64,000 nt of DNA from positions 62,001 to 126,000 of the forward strand of contig NZ_MIKA01000045.1 in the NCBI RefSeq assembly GCF_001730295.1. Direction: 5' to 3'. The notes under the pieces were generated by a model that worked only from the letters and a program-made list of their open reading frames with translations, did not search any database and was not told where the DNA came from. Position numbers and translations under genes: made by a program. Positions 16,157 through 24,440 of this stretch are shown in pieces. Each line of letters starts with the position of its first letter. Position 1 is the first letter of the stretch. Source of the DNA: Enterococcus plantarum (GTDB lineage: Bacteria; Bacillota; Bacilli; Lactobacillales; Enterococcaceae).

Positions 16157-17113
16157 TTAGTGGGTATTCATCGTATTGATCAAACGTTTTGTCCAGCTGA
16201 AATCGGTTTTTGTGATTGTATCATCCCCAAATTGTTTACCATCACGATCAATCGCATAGACAAACATTCCGCCTTTTTGACCCTCTTTTGGATGCCATTT
16301 TGCATAAGAATACGCACGACTTGTTTCGTAAGGTTCTACCGTATCGTTCCATCTATTGTGGTCCTGTTCTTCTGGGAAGGAGATCCCTGGAAGAAATTGT
16401 TGTGGCGTCACAGAACTTTTATAAGTATTCCAGGTCTTATCTAAAGAACTAGCTGGGCGACCATAGGCTTGGATAAAAAGATAATCAACATAAGAAGCAA
16501 CTTTTTGAAATAAAGAATGATTGTCTTTATTAGTGTCATAAATCAACAACTTTCCGGTATTAGCATTAGGACCTAAGTGTTGAGATAACGCTTTGAATGT
16601 CCCAGCAGCCATTGCTTCTTGTTTAGCTGTTAAACTAGACTCCATATCGATATCTAGTCCGTCCAGATTCCATGGCGTAAGATAGGTATCTATTAATTGT
16701 TGCGCATATCGATCATATTCTTCAGTGGTTGGTATTGCACCTGCATGAGGGACATTCCAAACTTCTCTAATATCGATCGTTCGAATAACGCGCGTTCCTC
16801 TAGCATGTAATGTCGGAACATAAGTATCTCTTAATGTATCCCAAAATTTCTGTTGATTGGTACCTGGGTTTACATAATGAAAAACAGAGACGATAGCTAC
16901 GCCTTCAGGAATATCAGTCATCGCAGTGACATTTTGATCAGGTAACGTTGAATTTGCATCATGAGGCATCGTCACGTCTCGCCAGGTACGATAGTAAGCC
17001 ATCATAACTGGCTCTTTTGGAGATGCTTGTACGGCGTTGGCTTGTGTAGATACTAAACTAAAGCTTAGTAGAAAGAAAACTGGAACAAGGAATGACGCTA
17101 ACTTGTTAGACAT
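16157..17113 (-). CDS. Secreted GH18 endo-beta-N-acetylglucosaminidase (EfEndo18A-like)
   Basis: 318 residues. Signal peptide with cleavage near QANA (about 27), then a single GH18 barrel. The catalytic motif DGLDIDME is intact, with Glu 158 as acid. E. faecalis EfEndo18A has this single-domain form and cuts the chitobiose core of high-mannose and hybrid N-glycans; the same activity is inferred here. No wall anchor, so it is released. GAGGAG precedes the ATG. A cre-like palindrome lies at the predicted transcription start, implying carbon catabolite repression. Two copies of a small RNA flank the gene. Confidence 0.9.
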   Translation of the reverse strand: MSNKLASFLVPVFFLLSFSLVSTQANAVQASPKEPVMMAYYRTWRDVTMPHDANSTLPDQNVTAMTDIPEGVAIVSVFHYVNPGTNQQKFWDTLRDTYVPTLHARGTRVIRTIDIREVWNVPHAGAIPTTEEYDRYAQQLIDTYLTPWNLDGLDIDMESSLTAKQEAMAAGTFKALSQHLGPNANTGKLLIYDTNKDNHSLFQKVASYVDYLFIQAYGRPASSLDKTWNTYKSSVTPQQFLPGISFPEEQDHNRWNDTVEPYETSRAYSYAKWHPKEGQKGGMFVYAIDRDGKQFGDDTITKTDFSWTKRLINTMNTH

Positions 17114-17136
17114 AAAAAACGCTCCTCTTCATTTTT

Positions 17137-17151
17137 TGTAAAACGTTTACA
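17137..17151. promoter_or_regulatory. cre-like CcpA operator upstream of the GH18 gene
   Basis: TGTAAAACGTTTACA is a palindrome close to the CcpA cre consensus but one base longer in the centre. It lies about 4-18 bases after the predicted start of GH18 transcription and before its ribosome site, a position for repression. Confidence 0.6.
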
Positions 17152-17161
17152 TTTCGGGAAA

Positions 17162-17191
17162 AGTGTAGCACAAAAAATTCTTTAAACACAA
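17162..17191 (-). promoter_or_regulatory. GH18 promoter
   Basis: Minus strand TTGTGT (17191-17186), 18 bases, TACACT (17167-17162) preceded by TGC, an extended -10. The predicted start is near 17155. Confidence 0.5.
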
Positions 17192-17265
17192 GTGCAAGGA
17201 GCTCTCAGCAACAATATAGGTAGAACTTTCATTTCGTTTGGTTTTAATTGAAAACTTTCTCAAGA

Positions 17266-17350
17266 CAAAAAGAGACCCACTCTTTGGGGAAGAGTGGGAA
17301 AAAGGAGTTAAAAAATGAAAAAGTGTTTTGTTAGGGTTGTTTGTTGGTAT
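17266..17350 (-). ncRNA. Small RNA, csRNA-like, copy A
   Basis: Minus strand: a TATTAT box at 17362-17357, a CU-rich single-stranded region with an anti-ribosome-site stretch and CAT, then hairpin CCCACTCTT, loop CCCCA, AAGAGTGGG (17298-17276) and TCTCTTTTT. About 107 bases (17276-17383) are nearly identical to 15980-16085; the stem bases that differ do so in pairs. It lies upstream of the GH18 promoter on the same strand. The rest of 17384-17636 holds only the leader of the PBP gene. Confidence 0.6.
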
Positions 17351-17636
17351 ACTTATATAATAAAGGCAAAATATGAATTTTTTATGATTAAACTTTTTAT
17401 AAAGTAGCACTTTTTTACAACGAAAATAAGAATTTATACGTTAAATAGTTATTCTACTCCGTGAGTTCTATGATTTCTTGATGGATTCTTAACCTTTTCT
17501 ACATAAAAAGAAAAGAAAAACGTGTTAAAATAGGCAAAACAAAATTTATGTGCATTATTCATGCTAAAGCCGTATGAATAAGAGTAGCTTTCTATGTTAA
17601 AATGGCTTAGAAACTTTTATATAAAGAGGGAGCACT

Positions 17637-19799
17637 ATGGACGTTAAAACAATTATGGGAAAAATAAAATCTGGTTTCCAACGCTTTTGGACGTGGATCA
17701 AACCGTATCTTGTTCGTTTTCACTATTGGAGAAAGCGGATTTGGAAGAAATATCAAATTAATAAAATCATTTTACTTTTAGGTTTGGTAGCTGTTTTAGT
17801 AACTAGTATCTATCTATTTACTTTAGCAAAATCAGCGAATGTCGGTGCGTTGAAGGCCGGTCTAGAAGAGTCAACGGTTATTTATGATAAAAATGGAGAG
17901 CAGGCTGGAAAATTATTTGGTCAAAAAGGGACTTTTGTCACCATAGATCAGATTTCACCATTCGTTAAAGATGCCTTGATCTCAACTGAGGATCGAAACT
18001 TCGAAACACATCATGGGTATGATATCAAAGGACTTTTACGAGCAGTAGTTGGAAAGTTGAGTCTTGGTATGATAGGTGGCGGTGGTGGTGGTAGTACCAT
18101 CACACAGCAACTAGCTAAAAATGCCTACCTGACGCAAGAGCAAACTATGACACGTAAAGCGAGAGAATTATTTTTAGCGATTGAAATCGAGAAAAAATAC
18201 GATAAATCACAAATTTTAGAAATGTATCTCAATAATTCATATTTTGGTAATGGGGTTTGGGGAATTGAAGATGCCTCTCACAAATATTTTGGTGTTAGTG
18301 CCAGTGAATTGTCAGTCGGCGAAGCAGCCACTTTGGTCGGAATGTTGAAAGGCCCTGGAATCTACAACCCACTAGATTATATTGACAATGCAGTAAATCG
18401 TCGTAATACGGTTTTACAGTTGATGGTCGATAACGGGAAATTATCCCAAGGTGAAGCAGATGCGCAAGCAGGAGTCGAGATGGCTAGCTTATTGAATGAC
18501 AATTATTCTGATCAAAATTCAGATTATAGATATCCGTATTACTTTGATGCAGTCATCGATGAAGCGGTCAATCAACATGGCTTAAAAGAAGAAGATTTAT
18601 TGAATAAAGGCTATAAAATCTATACAGCATTAGACCAAAACTATCAAAAAGCGATGGAACAAACCTATGCGAATGACGCCTTATTCCCGCCAAATGCAGA
18701 AGATGGCGCAATGGTGCAAAGTGGTTCTGTTGCGCTAGATCCAAAGACAGGCGGAGTTCAAGGGGTTGTAGGTGGACGTGGCGAACATGTATACCGAGGA
18801 TTTAACTTTGCGACTCAAACGAAACGGTCACCAGGGTCATCCTTGAAACCAATTTCAGTTTATACACCTGCATTAGAATCAGGAATGAAGCCCAATAGTA
18901 TTTTAGAAGATAAACCACAAGAGTATTATCCTGCTGAAAACTACAGCCGCACAAACAGCGGTGAAGTGACGATGTACCAAGCGTTAGGTGAAAGTTTGAA
19001 TCTCCCAGCCGTTTGGACGTTGCATAAAATTGGGTTGGACAAAGGCTTTGAAAAAACAGAAAAATTTGGTATTCCTTTAGCCCAAGAAGATAAGTATTAT
19101 GGATTGGCTTTAGGGGGCTTGAAAACGGGTGTTTCTCCGTTAACGATGGCAAATGCTTATAGTCCATTTGCCAATGGCGGTGTTCAGTCAGAAGCGCATT
19201 TGATCAACAAAATCGTTGACTCTACGGGAGCGGTCATCGTTGATAATACGAATGCTAAAACGAAACAAGTTATCACAAAAGATACCGCAGACCAAATGAC
19301 GAGTATGCTTTTAGGCGTATTCAGTTCAGGAACTGGGATGAATGCTGATCCAGCAGGCTATGTCATGGCTGGGAAAACTGGAACCACAGAAACGAACTTT
19401 GACACCGATAAAACGAATGACCAATGGGTTGTCGGATATACACCTGATGTGGTAGTCGCGACATGGTTAGGCTTTGAACAAACGAGTGAAAGTCATTACT
19501 TACAAGGTAGCAGTGCCACGCATGCTTCGACTGTTTTCAGTAACCAGACGCAAGGAATATTACCTTATACGACACAAACACCATTTACTGTAGCGGATGC
19601 TTATGCTACAGGAGGCGTCGTGCAGCCAGCAGGTGAAGTACCAACTAATGATAATAGCGATGCCTGGAAAGACAGTGTCAAAGATATTGGCGGTCAAGTC
19701 AAAGAAGGTGCGAAAGATATCGGCGGCAAACTCAAAGAGGGCTGGGACAATGCGAAAAATGGTCTTAAAGACTTTTTGGGTGGTTTAACAGGAGAATAA
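17637..19799 (+). CDS. pbp2A: Class A penicillin-binding protein (PBP2A type)
   Basis: 720 residues, a bifunctional peptidoglycan synthase. Cytoplasmic N-terminus, membrane helix (about 45-62), GT51 glycosyltransferase (STEDRNFETHHGYD; TITQQLAKNAYL), then the transpeptidase: SSLK with nucleophile Ser 401, GESLN as the SxN element, and KTG at 580-582. The C-terminus carries repeats of the type DIGGQVKEGAKDIGGKLKEG, an amphipathic tail. ATG behind AGAGGGAG. The neighbourhood of GH18 and YlbF matches E. faecalis. Role: septal or lateral wall synthesis; target of beta-lactams. Confidence 0.92.
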   Translation: MDVKTIMGKIKSGFQRFWTWIKPYLVRFHYWRKRIWKKYQINKIILLLGLVAVLVTSIYLFTLAKSANVGALKAGLEESTVIYDKNGEQAGKLFGQKGTFVTIDQISPFVKDALISTEDRNFETHHGYDIKGLLRAVVGKLSLGMIGGGGGGSTITQQLAKNAYLTQEQTMTRKARELFLAIEIEKKYDKSQILEMYLNNSYFGNGVWGIEDASHKYFGVSASELSVGEAATLVGMLKGPGIYNPLDYIDNAVNRRNTVLQLMVDNGKLSQGEADAQAGVEMASLLNDNYSDQNSDYRYPYYFDAVIDEAVNQHGLKEEDLLNKGYKIYTALDQNYQKAMEQTYANDALFPPNAEDGAMVQSGSVALDPKTGGVQGVVGGRGEHVYRGFNFATQTKRSPGSSLKPISVYTPALESGMKPNSILEDKPQEYYPAENYSRTNSGEVTMYQALGESLNLPAVWTLHKIGLDKGFEKTEKFGIPLAQEDKYYGLALGGLKTGVSPLTMANAYSPFANGGVQSEAHLINKIVDSTGAVIVDNTNAKTKQVITKDTADQMTSMLLGVFSSGTGMNADPAGYVMAGKTGTTETNFDTDKTNDQWVVGYTPDVVVATWLGFEQTSESHYLQGSSATHASTVFSNQTQGILPYTTQTPFTVADAYATGGVVQPAGEVPTNDNSDAWKDSVKDIGGQVKEGAKDIGGKLKEGWDNAKNGLKDFLGGLTGE

Positions 19800-19867
19800 T
19801 CGGTTTGAAAACGAATCAAAGAATGGTACAATCAAAGAGAAGAATCTATAGAAACGAGGGAGATTGA

Positions 19868-20209
19868 ATGAGTAATATTTATGATACAGCCAATCAAGTA
19901 GAACGCGAAATCCGCGAAATGGAAGAATTTAAAGCCTTAGAACAAGCGTATGCAGATGTAAAAGCAGATGAAGAAGCGTACAAATTATTTAAAGAATTCC
20001 AAACGTTCCAACAAGGACTACAAGAAAAACAAATGCGTGGTGAGGAATTTTCAGAAGAAGATGCTGAAAAAGCTCAAGCTTTGGCAACGGAAGTTCAAAA
20101 AGCAGAAGTCATCAATCAATTGATGCAAAAAGAACAAGCATTTAGCCTGATCGTGAATGATTTAAACCGTATTATCATGACACCGATTCGTGATTTATAT
20201 AACGATTAA
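19868..20209 (+). CDS. YlbF/YmcA-family protein
   Basis: 113 residues, almost wholly helical and charged. It fits the YlbF/YmcA (Com_YlbF) family. In Bacillus, YlbF and YmcA, together with YaaT, form a complex that tunes RNase Y and developmental mRNAs. Here it probably helps RNA decay, as in other cocci. GAGGGAG precedes the ATG. It sits directly after the PBP gene and a terminator follows. Confidence 0.88.
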   Translation: MSNIYDTANQVEREIREMEEFKALEQAYADVKADEEAYKLFKEFQTFQQGLQEKQMRGEEFSEEDAEKAQALATEVQKAEVINQLMQKEQAFSLIVNDLNRIIMTPIRDLYND

Positions 20210-20231
20210 GAGCTAAATAGAGAAGGGGTTA

Positions 20232-20280
20232 AAGATAGTGGACACGGAATATCTTCCGCTATCTTTATCCTCTTTTTTTA
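20232..20280 (+). terminator. Terminator after the YlbF gene
   Basis: AAAGATAG and CTATCTTT form the core of a long stem. ATCCTCTTTTTTT follows. Confidence 0.75.
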
Positions 20281-20415
20281 GTGGATTACACTAAGGGGAG
20301 AGACTGCACTTATTTCTGGCACTAAAAACACATAAAATGTCAAAAAATCTCCCAAATTCGGTAACTTTAATGATATAGTAATACTAAACGAAAAAAGAAT
20401 TGGGGAACAAATTGT

Positions 20416-21021
20416 ATGATTGGTATTTATGATTACACAGTTATTCTAACTTATGGAAATGCCATTTTTTCTATAATCGGAATGTATTTAGCGTTAACGC
20501 AGCATATCGTTGAAGCAATTTTTTGTTTAGTCCTTTCTGGGATTTGTGATATGTTTGACGGATTCGTCGCAAATCTTAAAGAGCGTACAAAAAGCGAGAT
20601 GTGCTACGGTATTCAAATCGATTCACTTGCTGATTTGATTAGTTTTGGGGTTTTCCCAACAGTTCTAGGTTATGCTTCAGGACTGACACAAGGAATTTAT
20701 TTGCCATTATTTGCATTTTATATTTTAGCTGCTTTGATTCGATTAGCCCACTATAATGTAACGGAAATGGAAAGAAAGGAACAAGCCGACGGATGCCGAG
20801 AATATTACGAAGGGCTGCCGGTAACAAGCAGTGCAGCATTGATTCCGTTGTTATTTTTTGCTGCGGGTCGTTTTCATATAGCAATCACACTTGTTTATCC
20901 AGCGGTGCTGTTGATTATCGGATTCTTATTTATTTCAAAGGTAAAAATCAAAAAAGTCGATCCTAGAAAATTAGCTTTCGGAGCCTTAGTTGGCGCTGTT
21001 GTTGCTTTTTTTGTTCGTTAA
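20416..21021 (+). CDS. pssA: CDP-diacylglycerol-serine O-phosphatidyltransferase
   Basis: 201 residues, an integral membrane CDP-alcohol phosphotransferase. The signature is DMFDGFVA, then GIQIDSLADLISFG, giving the D..DG..A........G...D...D pattern (the usual Arg after Ala is Asn). SLADLISFG is like the PssA branch of Bacillus and clostridia. The next gene is a phosphatidylserine decarboxylase, so serine is the expected alcohol. About six membrane segments. Product phosphatidylserine feeds phosphatidylethanolamine. Model enterococci are not known to make PE, so this may be an acquired trait. Confidence 0.85.
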   Translation: MIGIYDYTVILTYGNAIFSIIGMYLALTQHIVEAIFCLVLSGICDMFDGFVANLKERTKSEMCYGIQIDSLADLISFGVFPTVLGYASGLTQGIYLPLFAFYILAALIRLAHYNVTEMERKEQADGCREYYEGLPVTSSAALIPLLFFAAGRFHIAITLVYPAVLLIIGFLFISKVKIKKVDPRKLAFGALVGAVVAFFVR

Positions 21022-21042
21022 ATTGTTCAAAGGGGAAAATAG

Positions 21043-21909
21043 ATGGAGAAGCACTTTAAAACAAAGCCTATCAATGAAAATGATAGCTGGTCATTAAACT
21101 TTTTATATAAAAATCCGATTGGACGCTTTATTCTAAAAGGACTCATCCAACCACCGCTTACAAAAGTGGCTGGGGCTTATTTAAATAGCTCGCTTTCAAA
21201 AGCAATGATCAATCCGTTTATTCAGAAAAACGAGCTTCAAATGGACGAGTATGAACCGATGGTCTATCGTTCATTCAACCATTTTTTTATGCGTGAAATC
21301 AAACCTGAAGTACGTGTTTTGTCCCAAGAAAAGACAGTGTTGAGTGCGCCTTGTGATGGCAAGGTCACAGTCTATCCAATCAGTGCAGACCAAACATTCA
21401 AAATCAAACGATCAGAATATGCTCTGTCGGAGTTACTTGATAGCACAAGCCTTGCCCAAGAATGGCAAGGCGGCTGTGCTGTCATTTTTCGTTTAACACC
21501 AGATGATTATCATCATTATTATTATATTGATGAAGGAACTATTTTAGCGCAGCAGGAAATAGCGGGAGTGTTTCATACTGTACAGCCGATAGCAGTTCAT
21601 AATGAACCGGTCTTTTCGAGAAATGCAAGAGAAGTTACGATTATCGAAACGAACCACTTTGGGAAAATCGCTCAAATCGAAGTCGGTGCTCTAATGGTTG
21701 GGAAGATCAAAAATCTGAAAAATTCAGGCGGTTGTCAGCGTTTTGAGAAAAAAGGCTGGTTTGAATTTGGTGGCTCAACAGTAATCTTGCTATTCCAAGA
21801 AAATCAAGTGACGATTGATCCGGACATTTGGTCAAATACCGAAAATAATCTCGAAACAATCGTGAAATTCGGACAAATCGTGGGTAAAAAAGCTGGAGGA
21901 CAGGCATGA
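21043..21909 (+). CDS. psd: Phosphatidylserine decarboxylase proenzyme
   Basis: 288 residues. Phosphatidylserine decarboxylases are pyruvoyl enzymes that self-cleave at a conserved (L/G)GST; here it is FEFGGSTVILLF near the C-terminus. TPDDYHHYYY and the KIKNLKNSGG segment are further family landmarks (the last usually involves VGA.MVG.I). It turns phosphatidylserine into phosphatidylethanolamine at the membrane. It starts 21 bases after pssA behind AGGGGAAA and overlaps the next gene by four bases. Length and fold suit the clostridial PSD type. Confidence 0.9.
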   Translation: MEKHFKTKPINENDSWSLNFLYKNPIGRFILKGLIQPPLTKVAGAYLNSSLSKAMINPFIQKNELQMDEYEPMVYRSFNHFFMREIKPEVRVLSQEKTVLSAPCDGKVTVYPISADQTFKIKRSEYALSELLDSTSLAQEWQGGCAVIFRLTPDDYHHYYYIDEGTILAQQEIAGVFHTVQPIAVHNEPVFSRNAREVTIIETNHFGKIAQIEVGALMVGKIKNLKNSGGCQRFEKKGWFEFGGSTVILLFQENQVTIDPDIWSNTENNLETIVKFGQIVGKKAGGQA

Positions 21910-23036
21910 ATAAATTAGTATTTTTACTTATCGGAGGATTATTCCTCTTGAGTAATTTTTACATCGGGAAACTATTTTTGTCCATACTTGAACAGTTTTC
22001 ATTTTTTAAGTATTCATTTATTGTATGGGTCATCATTAGCGTATTTTCGATTGCATCGTTGCTGACGATGTTCTTATTTGATGCAGATGTGGGCGGTATT
22101 GTCGGGAAAATGGGTAGCTACTGGTTATCATTTTGGTTTTTATCGTTGGTTATTTTTGGTTTGACAGACTTGATCTTAAAAATTACTAGAAAAATCACTC
22201 TGCTTCATTCAAAGACCGAACTGATGGTTTGGGTAGGGGCGGCGTTACTGGTTTTTGTGCTATTTTGCTATGGTTCATGGCAGGCGCAGCAAATCAAGAC
22301 GGTGAGTTATCAAGTGGTGATCAATGAACCAACCAATCAGCAACAGAAAAAAATCAATGCTGTGCTGATCAGTGATTTGCATTTAGGGTATGTCAACGAC
22401 GTGAAGAAGTTGGGCAAAATCGTGAATAAAATCAATCAACTACATCCAGATATTGTGTTTATTTCAGGTGATTTATTTGATGGAAATTATAATGCATTAC
22501 AAGATCCACAAGGGATGGAGAAAGAATTCAAACGTCTTTCGTCTACTTACGGAACGTATCTATGTTGGGGCAATCATGACGCTGGAGAAACGTTTGAGAA
22601 GATGAGAGCACTTGTTGAGGCGTCAAACATCACGTTACTTGAAGATGAAATGACCGTGGTAGGTGAAGAGATTTTAGTGGTCGGTAGAAAAGATAGTCGG
22701 CCGATTGGATCACAAGATGGTGGTAGAAAAAGCATGCAAGAACAATTCAAAAAAGTAGGCAACAAACTTCCAAAAATCATCTTAGATCATCAACCTTCAA
22801 CGATTGAAGAGTATGAGCAGGCGAATGAATTGATTCTTTCAGGACATACACATCAAGGGCAAATTTTTCCATTTAATCTAGTTACAAAAGCGTACTTCAC
22901 TGTGGATTATGGCTATTATCGTAAAAATAAAAATAGCCCCCAAGTCATCGTGTCTTCTGGTGTTGGGACATGGGGCCCGCCGATGCGAATCGGAACGCAA
23001 AGCGAAATTGTTCAAATCGAGATTTTAACAAACTAA
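21906..23036 (+). CDS. Membrane-anchored metallophosphoesterase
   Basis: 376 residues. Four hydrophobic segments in the first 125 residues, then a calcineurin-like metallophosphoesterase domain: ISDLHLG, SGDLFDG, GNHDAG and SGHTHQGQ. It is of the YkuE/YaeI type. These hydrolyse phosphate or pyrophosphate esters, sometimes in lipids. Translational coupling to psd (ATGA) suggests a role in phospholipid turnover or quality, which is an inference. The substrate is unknown. Confidence 0.85.
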   Translation: MNKLVFLLIGGLFLLSNFYIGKLFLSILEQFSFFKYSFIVWVIISVFSIASLLTMFLFDADVGGIVGKMGSYWLSFWFLSLVIFGLTDLILKITRKITLLHSKTELMVWVGAALLVFVLFCYGSWQAQQIKTVSYQVVINEPTNQQQKKINAVLISDLHLGYVNDVKKLGKIVNKINQLHPDIVFISGDLFDGNYNALQDPQGMEKEFKRLSSTYGTYLCWGNHDAGETFEKMRALVEASNITLLEDEMTVVGEEILVVGRKDSRPIGSQDGGRKSMQEQFKKVGNKLPKIILDHQPSTIEEYEQANELILSGHTHQGQIFPFNLVTKAYFTVDYGYYRKNKNSPQVIVSSGVGTWGPPMRIGTQSEIVQIEILTN

Positions 23037-23050
23037 GATAGAGCGAATAG

Positions 23051-23100
23051 AGGCTGGAACGAAACTCATAGAGTTGGATTTCAGTCCCTTTCTTTTTTAT
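23051..23100 (+). terminator. Terminator of the phospholipid operon
   Basis: An imperfect stem (GGAACGAAACTC with GAGTTGGATTTCAGTCC) followed by CTTTCTTTTTTAT. Confidence 0.6.
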
Positions 23101-23144
23101 CTCTTCAAAAAAATAAAAAACGAACAAATTTTCGTATATTTTTA

Positions 23145-23173
23145 CTGACCGCTTCTTAATAAAATGATATGAT
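23145..23173 (+). promoter_or_regulatory. Promoter of the yhaO-yhaN-yhaM operon
   Basis: CTGACC (23145-23150), 17 bases, TATGAT (23168-23173), about 35 bases before the yhaO start. Confidence 0.55.
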
Positions 23174-23207
23174 TAAAGAAAACAATTAGGGCGAATAGGA
23201 GGATCTA

Positions 23208-24440
23208 ATGAAAGTATTGCATACGGCAGATTTACATCTGGATCGGTCTTTTGAAGGCCTAAAAAATAGTCCAAAACAAATCGTTGAAAAACTACAACAA
23301 GCGAATCACGAAGTAATCACAGCGATTGTTGATATAGCACTAAAAAATCAGGTAGATGCAGTGATTTTTGCTGGGGACACATTTCATCAAAGTCGAACTT
23401 CGATCCGAACACAAGCTTACTTTATTGATGAAATGAAGCGGTTGGATCAAGCGAAAATTCCTGTGATCATGTCATTTGGAAATCATGATTATTTTGTAGC
23501 TGAGCGCTATTGGTTTGATTTTCCGAAAAATATGTCCCTTTTTCAGAAAGAGCAAGTCGAGACACATTATTTTATGACAAAGAATCAAGAAAAAGTAGCC
23601 GTCACAGGATTTAGTTATGAACATCCTTGGATCAATGAAAATAAACTAGCGACTTTTCCCACTAAGGATTCATCGGTAGACTTACATATCGGAATTTATC
23701 ATGGTGATACAACGAATAATGGTCAGCAGAATTATGCACCATTTTCATTCAGTGAGATGAAAAATAAGGGGTATGATTATTGGGCATTAGGGCATATTCA
23801 TCAGCCGCAGGTAGTGAGTGCAGCCCCCTTGATCGTCTATCCAGGAACACCGCAAGGACACACGAAAAAAGAACGAACAGTTCAAGGGGTCGCTATCGTA
23901 TCAATAGAAGCTGGGCATGCGACGGTTCGATTTGAATCGGTAGCTCGAGTCAGTTGGCAAGTGGAAAAGTATTCATTGCGACATGCAGGAAGCTTACAAG
24001 AGGCATTGGTTATTCTTCAGGATCTTCTGTTAAAGAATGAACTGAACCAAGGACAGCTGGTTTTAAAAGAGATCCAATTAGCAGATACACAGCATTTAGG
24101 TGAAGAATTTCGTCTCTCTTATGAAAATGGAGAATTACTTCAATATCTACAAGCAACGCTAGTACAGCAAACAAATCAGGCAATATATTTATTTCGAGTA
24201 GAGGTATTGAACAACAATCTGGATAAAAAGGTTGTGATCACTGCAACACCAGAGTTGTTGAATCAACTAGAAAAAATCTATTTGCAACCAGATATATTCT
24301 CAAATACGTTACAGGAACTGACGCAAAATCCGCTATTTTCTTCAGTTGTACAGATTAATGAAGAGTGGCGTGAGCGCAGTCTTGAACATGCCGATCAAAA
24401 GATCAAGGAAGATTTTGTCATTCAGGAGGATCAGCCATGA
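23208..24440 (+). CDS. yhaO: DNA repair exonuclease YhaO (SbcD/Mre11-like)
   Basis: 410 residues. An N-terminal Mre11/SbcD-type phosphoesterase domain: ADLHLD, AGDTFHQ, GNHDY, YHGD and LGHIHQPQ, all metal ligands present. The C-terminal half is a capping domain. By analogy with SbcCD it should act as a nuclease driven by the ATPase encoded next. GGAGGA precedes the ATG; the stop overlaps the yhaN start by four bases. Role: repair of DNA ends or hairpins, inferred from family. Confidence 0.9.
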   Translation: MKVLHTADLHLDRSFEGLKNSPKQIVEKLQQANHEVITAIVDIALKNQVDAVIFAGDTFHQSRTSIRTQAYFIDEMKRLDQAKIPVIMSFGNHDYFVAERYWFDFPKNMSLFQKEQVETHYFMTKNQEKVAVTGFSYEHPWINENKLATFPTKDSSVDLHIGIYHGDTTNNGQQNYAPFSFSEMKNKGYDYWALGHIHQPQVVSAAPLIVYPGTPQGHTKKERTVQGVAIVSIEAGHATVRFESVARVSWQVEKYSLRHAGSLQEALVILQDLLLKNELNQGQLVLKEIQLADTQHLGEEFRLSYENGELLQYLQATLVQQTNQAIYLFRVEVLNNNLDKKVVITATPELLNQLEKIYLQPDIFSNTLQELTQNPLFSSVVQINEEWRERSLEHADQKIKEDFVIQEDQP

